DNA of 5,252 nucleotides. Origin: Candidatus Ratteibacteria bacterium (GTDB taxonomy: Bacteria; Ratteibacteria; UBA8468; B48-G9; JAFGKM01). The notes beneath the pieces were generated by a model. That model saw only the letters and a list, made by a program, of their open reading frames with translations. It searched no databases and had not been told where the DNA came from. The DNA lies in NCBI GenBank assembly GCA_028697565.1, contig JAQVEU010000073.1, positions 1 through 5,252 of the forward strand, written 5' to 3'. This document shows, in pieces, positions 1-5,252 of this stretch. The first letter of the stretch is position 1; each line of letters begins with the position of its first letter. The position numbers were made by a program, and so were the translations under genes.

Positions 1-300
1 GCAGACAGTATAGTAATAGAAGAGATAAAAAAGGCAGGGTTATATTTAAATGTGTGGCAGGCATTTGCTGTGCTGCTTCCAGTTAAAAGTGTGGGCGTGA
101 TGGGAGATAAAAGGACATATGAGAATGTTATAGCGGTTCGTATTGTTAAAAGCGTAGATGGTATGACAGCTGACTGGGCAAGAATTCCTTATGATGTCCT
201 TGGTGTGATATCCACCCGTATTGTAAACGAAGTGGGAGGAGTTAACCGGGTGGTTTATGATATTACATCAAAGCCGCCTGCGACGATAGAGTGGGAATGA
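1..300 (+). CDS. guaA: GMP synthase (glutamine-hydrolysing), C-terminal 99 residues
   Basis: This is the 3' end of guaA; the 5' part lies outside the window. Frame 1 is open from base 1 to the TGA at 298-300, so the GTG at 52 is an internal codon and not the start. The enzyme converts XMP to GMP in the cytoplasm with ATP and glutamine, the last step of guanylate synthesis. The visible part is the C-terminal dimerisation domain, which also helps bind XMP. It is recognised by FAVLLPVKSVGVMGD, DGMTADWARIPYD, GVNRVVYDITSKPP and the near-invariant ending KPPATIEWE. The ATP-pyrophosphatase and glutaminase domains are not visible. No disruption is seen. The next gene, pyrG, begins 23 bases after the stop, suggesting a shared transcript. 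Confidence 0.96.
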   Translation, partial: ADSIVIEEIKKAGLYLNVWQAFAVLLPVKSVGVMGDKRTYENVIAVRIVKSVDGMTADWARIPYDVLGVISTRIVNEVGGVNRVVYDITSKPPATIEWE

Positions 301-323
301 TATGACACAAACGGAGAGTTATA

Positions 324-1922
324 ATGAAAAAATTTATCTTTGTTACAGGTGGGGTTGTCTCTTCACTTGGTAAAGGAATTGCTTCATCTTCCATCGGTAC
401 ACTGCTGGAATCACATGGCTACAGAATTACCATTTTGAAGTTTGACCCGTACCTGAATGTTGACCCCGGTACAATGAATCCTTTTCAGCACGGAGAGGTT
501 TTTGTAACAGATGATGGGGCAGAGACAGACCTTGACCTGGGCCATTATGAAAGGTTTACCAATGCGCATATCACAAGAAAAAATAATGCTACAAGCGGGC
601 AGATATATAATGCGGTGCTTACGAGAGAAAGGGAAGGTGGCTATCTCGGTAAGACAGTGCAGGTGGTTCCCCATATCACTGATGAGATAAAAAACAGGAT
701 ACTTGCTGTCTCTCGCAATGTTGATATAGTGATTACAGAGATAGGCGGAACTGTCGGAGATATTGAAAGTTTACCGTTTCTTGAGGCAGCAAGGCAGATG
801 CAGATTCAGAAGGAAAAGGATACCCTACACATACACCTTACACTTATTCCTTATATCAAGGCAGCGGATGAACTTAAGACAAAACCCACACAGCATAGTG
901 TTGGCAGGTTGCGGGAAATAGGTATCCAGCCGGAGATACTTCTCTGCCGGACAGAAAAACCGCTCAGTGATGAGATAAAAGAAAAGATTGCCCTTTTCTG
1001 TAATGTAAAGAAGGGAGCGGTTATAGAAGCACTTGACACAGATATCATATATGAGATACCTTTGATTTTTTCACGGCAGAACCTTGATAATATTATACTT
1101 GGATATTTAGGACTGAAGGCAAGAAGGAATAACGACCTTAAAAAATGGAAAGATATAGTTTATACACTCAGGAATCCAAAGAAAGATATTGTTATTGGTG
1201 TGGCGGGCAAATATGTAAAATTGCATGATTCCTATAAATCTATATACGAAGCCCTTGTTCACGGTGGTATTGCCAATAATGTCAGGGTTATATATAAAAA
1301 GATAGATACAGAATTTGTAGAAAGAGAAGGTATGGATAAAATTGCAGGAGATATCTCTGGTATTATAATGCCGGGCGGATTTGGAACAAGGGGCATTGAA
1401 GGTATGATAAAGGTAATAAAATATGCGAGGGAAAGGAAAATGCCTTTTTTGGGTATATGCCTTGGTATGCAATGTGCCTGTGTTGAATTTGCAAGGAATG
1501 TTTGTGGATTAAAAGACGCAGCAAGTACAGAGTGTAATGCAGGAACTTCCAATCCTGTGATATGTTTTTTGCCGCGGCAGAGAGATGTTACATTGATGGG
1601 TGGTACGATGCGACTTGGGGCGTACTCCTGTAGTCTGAAAAAAGGGACAATAGCATATAGTTCCTACAAAAAATCCGTTGTTTGTGAACGACACAGACAT
1701 AGGTATGAGTTTAACAACAGATACAGAAATCTTTTTGAGAAAAAAGGCATAGTTTTTTCCGGCATCTATAAGAATGAAGACCTCGTAGAGATAATAGAAT
1801 TGAAAAATCATCCTTTCTTTGTAGCAACACAATTCCATCCTGAATTCAGGTCAAAACCCTTCAGTCCTCATCCTCTTTTTTCTGCATTTATCAGGTCATC
1901 CCTGAAACATTCCCTTCGTTGA
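324..1922 (+). CDS. pyrG: CTP synthase (UTP:glutamine amidotransferase)
   Basis: This complete 532-residue enzyme makes CTP from UTP, ATP and glutamine in the cytoplasm; the length is normal for the family. The N-terminal synthetase domain (about 1-265) opens with the P-loop-like GGVVSSLGKG (9-18, Lys17), followed by NPFQHGEVFVTDDGAETDLDLGHYERF (split: NPFQHGEV 52-59, Asp71) and the Mg-binding TEIGGTVGDIES (Glu139). The class I glutaminase domain follows (about 285-532): oxyanion-loop PGGFGTRG, nucleophile Cys379 in FLGICLGMQ, then GGTMRLG, ERHRHRYEFNN, and the His505/Glu507 pair in QFHPEF. All catalytic residues are present. ATG 324 gives the canonical N-terminus and has GGAGAG at 313-318, five bases upstream. 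The gene follows guaA closely and probably shares its promoter outside the window. No feedback leader is visible. Sampled 60-base stretches range from about 35 to 50% G+C. Confidence 0.98.
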   Translation: MKKFIFVTGGVVSSLGKGIASSSIGTLLESHGYRITILKFDPYLNVDPGTMNPFQHGEVFVTDDGAETDLDLGHYERFTNAHITRKNNATSGQIYNAVLTREREGGYLGKTVQVVPHITDEIKNRILAVSRNVDIVITEIGGTVGDIESLPFLEAARQMQIQKEKDTLHIHLTLIPYIKAADELKTKPTQHSVGRLREIGIQPEILLCRTEKPLSDEIKEKIALFCNVKKGAVIEALDTDIIYEIPLIFSRQNLDNIILGYLGLKARRNNDLKKWKDIVYTLRNPKKDIVIGVAGKYVKLHDSYKSIYEALVHGGIANNVRVIYKKIDTEFVEREGMDKIAGDISGIIMPGGFGTRGIEGMIKVIKYARERKMPFLGICLGMQCACVEFARNVCGLKDAASTECNAGTSNPVICFLPRQRDVTLMGGTMRLGAYSCSLKKGTIAYSSYKKSVVCERHRHRYEFNNRYRNLFEKKGIVFSGIYKNEDLVEIIELKNHPFFVATQFHPEFRSKPFSPHPLFSAFIRSSLKHSLR

Positions 1923-1981
1923 TTTCTTATTTTTTCCTTAACAACAATGCAGAAATTTAGAGATATATAGGTAACACCTCT

Positions 1982-2010
1982 TTGTTTCTGGAAAAGGTTT
2001 CAGATATAAT
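1982..2010 (+). promoter_or_regulatory. sigma70-like promoter downstream of pyrG
   Basis: TTGTTT (1982-1987) and a perfect TATAAT (2005-2010) are separated by 17 bases, the ideal spacing. Transcription would start near 2017, just before the strong Shine-Dalgarno sequence at 2024-2035. In an AT-rich gap, chance matches are common. The perfect -10 hexamer and the ribosome site behind it make this one more credible. It would serve the possible small peptide and might read on into the glycosidase-like gene. Confidence 0.45.
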
Positions 2011-2023
2011 TAAAATAGACCAT

Positions 2024-2035
2024 AAAGGAGGAGGT
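2024..2035 (+). promoter_or_regulatory. strong Shine-Dalgarno sequence without an ATG start
   Basis: AAAGGAGGAGGT is an extended match to the anti-Shine-Dalgarno end of 16S rRNA, about as strong as the one before the secreted repeat gene at 3345. No ATG or TTG lies at a suitable distance downstream. The GTG at 2034 overlaps the site and gives only seven codons before TAG. The CTG at 2045, nine bases after the site, opens a 47-codon frame. Either a CTG start is used, the original start codon has been lost, or the match is fortuitous. Confidence 0.4.
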
Positions 2036-2044
2036 GTATAAGAG

Positions 2045-2188
2045 CTGGAATTTCTAGGTAGGTTTGTAGGTAAGTTTATCCCATTTCCGAGGCGAGAAGA
2101 AAGGTGGAATAAGAAAAGAAAAAAGTGCTCTTTATTTATCACCAATATTTGGAGATATAATAAAAATTATCAACAGAAGAAAAAATAA
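2045..2188 (+). CDS. possible 47-residue basic peptide with CTG start
   Basis: The frame runs from CTG at 2045 to TAA at 2186-2188. The product would begin with the hydrophobic/basic stretch LEFLGRFVGKFIPFPRR and continue with a very Lys/Arg-rich part (REER, WNKKRKK) and an aromatic tail. No protein family is recognised. In its favour are a consensus-like promoter (1982-2010) and a strong ribosome site (2024-2035) in correct order and spacing. Against it are the rare CTG start, the absence of any alternative start (an in-frame TAA lies two codons upstream) and the AT-rich composition, which by itself generates Lys-rich reading frames. It could also be a decayed gene whose ATG mutated. The TATAAT of the next promoter lies inside this frame. 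Confidence 0.22.
   Translation: MEFLGRFVGKFIPFPRREERWNKKRKKCSLFITNIWRYNKNYQQKKK
2156..2161 (+). promoter_or_regulatory. -10 hexamer before the glycosidase-like gene
   Basis: A perfect TATAAT lies 28 bases upstream of the shared leader element and 81 bases upstream of the ATG at 2243. No convincing -35 box is found at 16-19 bases; the best fit is TTTATT, only a three-of-six match. Initiation would fall near 2168 and would place the leader element inside the 5' untranslated region, as in the downstream gene. Support is modest because the region is AT-rich. Confidence 0.35.
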
Positions 2189-2189
2189 A

Positions 2190-2207
2190 TAAATTTGGTG
2201 GCTAAAA
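2190..2207 (+). repeat. 18-base leader element, copy 1
   Basis: TAAATTTGGTGGCTAAAA lies 35 bases before the start codon of the glycosidase-like gene. The same 18 bases recur exactly at 3293-3310 before the secreted repeat gene. After each copy comes ATAACC within a few bases, then an A-rich stretch and a ribosome site, so similarity extends loosely past the exact core. Exact repetition of 18 bases at equivalent places before two unrelated genes is unlikely by chance. The role is unknown: operator, 5'-UTR RNA element, small-RNA target or alternative promoter element are all open. Confidence 0.7.
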
Positions 2208-2242
2208 TTGATATAACCCTAAATAAAAAAGGAGAAAGGAAA

Positions 2243-3115
2243 ATGGAGAAGTTTGATTATAATAAAATTAAAAATCCAGTAATGAAAGATAAAGAAGTCA
2301 ATTTAAGAGATCCAGCATGTTATTTAAAAGACGGTATAATTTATGTTTTTTTTACAATTCATAATTTAAAAGATGGTACGGTATGTATTGGGATGACAAA
2401 GACATATGATTTTATTGAATTTGATGAAATAAAAATTATTTCTCCGATTGGTTATGCTTCTCCTGGAAATATTATAAAGGTAGAGAATAAATGGTTTCTT
2501 TGTTATCAGCAATATAAGAAATTTCCACATTACCTTTGTTATTCCTATACTTATGACTTTGAAAATTACTCTCCACCTAAAAAATTTTTTAATACAGATA
2601 AAACAAATAAATGGAATGAAGATGGAAGAACAATAGACCCTTATATTGTTGAAAATAATGGAGTTTATTATTGTTTTTATATTGGTTCAAATAGATGGTT
2701 AAAAGGTAATGGTTATAATATGATAGGGATGGCAAAAAGTTATGATTTTGAAAATTGGCGAGATATATCAAAAGATAATCCAATTATTGGGGTAAATTAT
2801 AATTGGGAAGAACCAGATGGAAATGAAAATAATTGTGTAATTAAAGTAGGAGAAAAATGGGTTATGTTATATTCTGCTTCATTAACATATCAAAAAATTG
2901 CCTATGCTGAAAGTTATGACCTTTTGGACTGGAATAAAAGATGTCTATGTGATGTACCTATTATAAAAGAAAGCGAATTAAGATTTGGCGCTCCTTTTAT
3001 AATTGAAGGGCTATCAAACAATGGTGAATATTATATGATTTATATGGGTGAAGATAAGAATAATAGAACAAGTTTTATTCTTCTAAAAAGTTATGACCTG
3101 ATTCACTGGTCTTAA
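2243..3115 (+). CDS. GH43/GH32-like five-bladed propeller glycosidase family protein
   Basis: This is a 290-residue protein of the fold shared by GH43, GH32 and related families, which cleave or bind plant-type and bacterial glycans. Acidic positions fit the usual triad: Asp23 in LRDPA, Asp132 in TIDPY, and Glu189 or Glu190 in WEEPDG. The spacing is close to that of GH43 arabinanases, while WEEPD also recalls the ECPD motif of GH32. Blade-ending signatures recur: TYDFIEF (54-60), TYDFENY (103-109), SYDFENW (166-172), SYDLLDW (224-230) and SYDLIHW (283-289), giving five blades. There is no signal peptide or membrane segment, so it is probably cytoplasmic. ATG 2243 is preferred: GGAGA at 2231-2235 sits seven bases upstream. 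The frame is open back to TTG 2195, but that extension overlaps the leader repeat and looks unlike the family. Sampled lines are only 20-27% G+C. The substrate cannot be assigned. Confidence 0.8.
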   Translation: MEKFDYNKIKNPVMKDKEVNLRDPACYLKDGIIYVFFTIHNLKDGTVCIGMTKTYDFIEFDEIKIISPIGYASPGNIIKVENKWFLCYQQYKKFPHYLCYSYTYDFENYSPPKKFFNTDKTNKWNEDGRTIDPYIVENNGVYYCFYIGSNRWLKGNGYNMIGMAKSYDFENWRDISKDNPIIGVNYNWEEPDGNENNCVIKVGEKWVMLYSASLTYQKIAYAESYDLLDWNKRCLCDVPIIKESELRFGAPFIIEGLSNNGEYYMIYMGEDKNNRTSFILLKSYDLIHWS

Positions 3116-3158
3116 ATTATTTATTATTTTGTTAAAAAATTTGCCTGTCTAATATGTT

Positions 3159-3183
3159 TCTCAGTGGAAACATCGCACTGAGA
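3159..3183 (+). terminator. perfect 8-bp hairpin after the glycosidase-like gene
   Basis: TCTCAGTG (3159-3166) and CACTGAGA (3176-3183) are exact reverse complements around the nine-base loop GAAACATCG. The hairpin begins 44 bases after the TAA of the glycosidase-like gene, a sensible place for a terminator. A true U-tract is lacking: TTCTTTGG follows, so intrinsic termination would be weak. It may instead be an RNA-stabilising 3' structure or a protein-binding inverted repeat upstream of the next promoter. Confidence 0.4.
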
Positions 3184-3244
3184 TTCTTTGGAATACCCTT
3201 ATTTTATACTACCAGATAAACTACTTTTTTGCTTGTGAAAAAAT

Positions 3245-3273
3245 TTGATATTTTAAAAAGGATGTTTTACAAT
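3245..3273 (+). promoter_or_regulatory. sigma70-like promoter of the secreted repeat gene
   Basis: TTGATA (3245-3250) and TACAAT (3268-3273) are spaced by exactly 17 bases, each matching its consensus hexamer at five of six positions. Transcription would start near 3280, about 80 bases before the ATG at 3359. The 5' leader would therefore contain the complete second copy of the 18-base element. This is the best promoter candidate in the window. Confidence 0.6.
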
Positions 3274-3292
3274 ATTTTTAAGTAAGAATAAC

Positions 3293-3310
3293 TAAATTTG
3301 GTGGCTAAAA
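3293..3310 (+). repeat. 18-base leader element, copy 2
   Basis: This is the exact second copy of TAAATTTGGTGGCTAAAA, 48 bases before the start of the secreted repeat protein and 19 bases after its putative -10 box. Here the TTG inside the element (3298) opens only a 12-codon frame ending at TAA 3334-3336, whereas in copy 1 the same TTG frame runs into the downstream gene. Conservation is therefore at nucleotide level and not through a shared encoded peptide. TAAATTTG also fits the TAnnTTTG pattern of Bacteroidetes -7 boxes, but no TTTG occurs at the matching -33 position in either copy. Confidence 0.7.
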
Positions 3311-3358
3311 ATAACCAAAAAATGAGGAGAAAATAACTCCACATAGGAGGAGTAAAAA

Positions 3359-5252
3359 ATGGGGAAGAGAATTGGGAGGTTAGTTGGGGTAGTTGCTTTT
3401 TTATTATGTTTTTTGGAAGTGCCTTTGTTTGCTGTTTCTGATATTCCTGATGAAGATGCATGGGTAACAAATGGACCTGTTTATGCTGTTGTTAGAGATG
3501 AAAATAAAGGGATTACTTATATTGGTGGTAATTTTACTTATGTTGGTCCAAACACTGGTTGTGGTGTCCCAATAGATACAAAAACTGGTGAGCCAGTAAG
3601 TAAATTTCCTAAGGTAAATGGGTATATAAATGCAGTTGTTTCTGATGGTTCTGGTGGTTGGTATATTGGAGGGGGTTTTACAAAAGTAGGTAAAGAAACA
3701 AGAAACAACCTCGCTCATATTATGCCTAATGGGACAGTTGACCCTGATTGGAACCCCAGTGCTAATATGTCTGTTAATGCATTGGCAATAAGTAGTGATG
3801 GGAAAACCCTTTATGTAGGTGGTGGATTTAATAAAATTGGTGGTGAAACAAGAAGCCGTCTTGCCTCTTTTGATATAACCACAGGTAACCTTACTGTCTG
3901 GAACCCGAATGCTAGTAGTGATGTTGATGCATTAGCAATAAGTAATGGGATTCTTTATGTGGGTGGTTATTTTACAGAAATTGGTGGTGAATCAAGAAAC
4001 TGTCTCGCCTCTTTTGATATAACTGGTGTTACTCCAACTATTACTGACTGGGCACCCAATGTCACTGGTATAGGTGATACTGGAGCAGTTGGGGCATTGG
4101 CAGTAAGTAGTGATGGGAAAACCCTTTATGTAGGTGGTCGGTTTGATACAATCACAATTGAGGGAGTTAACTACACAAGAAACTGTCTTGCCTCTTTTAA
4201 TATAAATATAGCTGGTGGGCTTCCAACTATTACTGACTGGGACCCGAATGTTAATAATTGGGTTGAGGCATTGGCAATAAGTGATGGGGAAACCCTTTAT
4301 GTAGGTGGTGGATTTACTTATATTGATGGTCAAAGAAGAAACTATCTTGCCTCTTTTGCTTCTGATGGTGAACTTATTAACTGGGACCCCGGTGCTAATC
4401 ATTGGGTTGAGGCATTGGCAATAAGTGATGGGATTCTTTATGTAGGTGGTTATTTTACAGAAATTGGTGGTGAAACAAGAAACCATCTTGCCTCTTTTAA
4501 TATAAGCACAGGTGAACTTACTAACTGGAACCCTGGTGCTAATAGTGATGTTAATGCATTAGCAATAAGTAGTGATGGGATTCTTTATGTAGGTGGTTAT
4601 TTTAATTCTATTTGTGGTGAGAAGAGAAACAAGATTGCTGCTCTTGATTCAAATGGCAGACTTACTGCCTGGAACCCTGGTGCTGATAATCGTGTTAATG
4701 CATTGGCAGTAAGTAATGATGGGAAAACCCTTTATGTGGGTGGTTGTTTTAATGAAATTGGTGGTGAAACAAGAAACTATCTTGCCTCTTTTGCTTCTGA
4801 TGGTGAACTTACTGTTTGGGACCCTAATGCTAATAATTATGTTAATGCATTGGCAATAAGTAGTGATGGGAAAACCCTATATGTAGGAGGTGATTTTACT
4901 TATATTGATGGTCAAAGAAGAAACTATCTTGCCTCTTTTGCTTCTGATGGTGAACTTACTGACTGGGCCCCTGGTGTTAATTATAATGTTTGTGCATTGG
5001 CAATAAGTGATGAGATTCTTTATGTAGGTGGTGCTTTTACTTCTATTGATGGTCAAACAAGAAACTATCTTGCCTCTTTTGCTTCTGATGGTGAACTTAC
5101 TGACTGGGCCCCGAATGCTAATTGGATAGTTTATGCATTAGCAGTAAGTAGTGATGAGATTCTTTATGTAGGTGGTGATTTTGCTTATATTGATGGTCAA
5201 AGAAGAAACTATCTTGCCTCTTTTGATTCTGATGGTGGACTTACTGACTGGA
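3359..5252 (+). CDS. secreted delta-60/DUF5122-like propeller repeat protein, N-terminal part
   Basis: The frame is open for 631 codons from ATG 3359 to the right edge, so the C-terminus is missing. AGGAGGAG (3345-3352) lies six bases before the ATG. Residues 1-25 are a Sec signal peptide: GKRIGR, a hydrophobic core, and probable cleavage after PLFA. There is no lipobox. The rest is a tandem array of about 49-residue units with the pattern VxALAxSxDGxxLYVGGxF, then TxIGG, TRNxLASF, GELTxW and PxA. Core alanines fall at residues 43, 92, 141, 191, 246, 304, 352, 400, 448, 497, 546 and 593, giving 12 units. The pattern strongly resembles the delta-60 repeat/DUF5122 family, thought to form beta-propeller-like blades. 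It is probably a cell-surface or extracellular adhesion or binding protein; the function is unknown. No sorting domain can be seen because the end is missing. Confidence 0.88.
   Translation, partial: MGKRIGRLVGVVAFLLCFLEVPLFAVSDIPDEDAWVTNGPVYAVVRDENKGITYIGGNFTYVGPNTGCGVPIDTKTGEPVSKFPKVNGYINAVVSDGSGGWYIGGGFTKVGKETRNNLAHIMPNGTVDPDWNPSANMSVNALAISSDGKTLYVGGGFNKIGGETRSRLASFDITTGNLTVWNPNASSDVDALAISNGILYVGGYFTEIGGESRNCLASFDITGVTPTITDWAPNVTGIGDTGAVGALAVSSDGKTLYVGGRFDTITIEGVNYTRNCLASFNINIAGGLPTITDWDPNVNNWVEALAISDGETLYVGGGFTYIDGQRRNYLASFASDGELINWDPGANHWVEALAISDGILYVGGYFTEIGGETRNHLASFNISTGELTNWNPGANSDVNALAISSDGILYVGGYFNSICGEKRNKIAALDSNGRLTAWNPGADNRVNALAVSNDGKTLYVGGCFNEIGGETRNYLASFASDGELTVWDPNANNYVNALAISSDGKTLYVGGDFTYIDGQRRNYLASFASDGELTDWAPGVNYNVCALAISDEILYVGGAFTSIDGQTRNYLASFASDGELTDWAPNANWIVYALAVSSDEILYVGGDFAYIDGQRRNYLASFDSDGGLTDW
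4313..4376 (+). repeat. 64-base perfect direct repeat, copy in unit 5
   Basis: These 64 bases are identical to 4895-4958 in unit 9, including every third codon position. They encode FTYIDGQRRNYLASF and the following ASDGEL. Identity ends at one substitution on each side. Such synonymous-site identity between non-adjacent units indicates recent duplication or gene conversion within the array. Confidence 0.9.
4895..4958 (+). repeat. 64-base perfect direct repeat, copy in unit 9
   Basis: This is the partner of 4313-4376. Unit 9 also shares a separate exact 54-base match with the next unit (4918-4971 versus 5059-5112), reaching into TDWAP. The overlapping patchwork of identities points to repeated exchange among units and makes this stretch liable to copy-number change and to short-read misassembly. 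Confidence 0.9.

Larger units (their letters stand above)
3464..5252 (+). repeat. tandem array of 12 coding repeats, 141-174 bp each
   Basis: Unit-to-unit distances measured from the core alanine codon are 147, 147, 150, 165, 174, 144, 144, 144, 147, 147 and 141 bp, all in frame. Units 0 and 1 are the most diverged, as expected at an array edge. Units 3 and 4 carry insertions before TITDW, and unit 4 has an extra TGIGDTG and EGVNYT. Units 5, 9, 10 and 11 share YIDGQRRNYLASF-like cores and are nearly identical in DNA. The array continues past the window. Confidence 0.92.

Noticed and set aside
1107..1838. Several minus-strand open frames inside pyrG
   Set aside because: They overlap one another and the conserved pyrG frame, whose motifs are all intact; they are antisense by-products.
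1923..1973. Intrinsic terminator directly after pyrG
   Set aside because: There is a T-rich stretch after the stop, but no GC-rich stem precedes it; read-through or factor-dependent ending cannot be told apart.
1957..2145. Minus-strand frame of 62 codons in the gap after pyrG
   Set aside because: It would start at TTG without a ribosome site, has low-complexity AT-driven composition, and overlaps the plus-strand promoter and ribosome site.
2195..2242. TTG start extending the glycosidase-like protein by 16 residues
   Set aside because: The extension has no ribosome site, runs through the duplicated leader element, and lies outside the normal domain. ATG 2243 has GGAGA at a good distance.
3404..3718. 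Open frame of 104 codons on the minus strand over the signal peptide and first units
   Set aside because: It lies wholly opposite the secreted repeat gene and has no recognisable family or ribosome site.
3992..4486. Open frame of 164 codons on the minus strand inside the repeat gene
   Set aside because: It is the complement of the repeat array. Its apparent repeats mirror the plus-strand units, it has no ribosome site, and the plus frame has a signal peptide and family pattern.
3464..5252. CRISPR-like or transposon-like interpretation of the repeats
   Set aside because: Units are 141-174 bp, all in one frame, with amino-acid-level constraint and no spacer structure; they are protein repeats.

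Overview
This window comes from a bacterial chromosome, probably of an uncultured or poorly sampled lineage. It joins the end of a conserved nucleotide-biosynthesis operon to an AT-rich accessory segment. Nothing here fixes the phylum. The cleavable signal peptide and the long secreted repeat protein show only that the cell exports large proteins. All four confident genes lie on the + strand.

Region 1 (1-1922) is housekeeping. It holds the last 99 codons of guaA (GMP synthase) and, 23 bases later, a complete 532-codon pyrG (CTP synthase). Both are glutamine-dependent amidotransferases that finish a nucleotide pathway, one purine and one pyrimidine. The tight spacing suggests co-transcription.

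Region 2 (1923-2242) is a 320-base gap with two promoter-like sequences, an unusually strong Shine-Dalgarno sequence leading into a possible 47-codon peptide without an ATG, and the first copy of an 18-base leader element, TAAATTTGGTGGCTAAAA. Region 3 (2243-3115) encodes a 290-residue, signal-less five-bladed propeller protein of the GH43/GH32-like glycosidase superfamily. It is much more AT-rich than pyrG.

Region 4 (3116-3358) has a perfect 8-bp hairpin, a good sigma70-type promoter (TTGATA-17-TACAAT) and the second exact copy of the 18-base element. Region 5 (3359 to the right edge) is an open reading frame with no stop in the window. It encodes an exported protein with a signal peptide and at least 12 tandem units of about 49 residues, related to the delta-60/DUF5122 propeller-like repeats. 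Several units are almost identical at DNA level.

The most interesting signal is the shared leader: two unrelated genes, a glycosidase-like enzyme and a secreted repeat protein, carry the same 18-base sequence at a similar place between promoter and start codon. This suggests a common regulatory device, but two copies in one window cannot prove it. No CRISPR array, tRNA, rRNA, insertion sequence or attachment site was seen.
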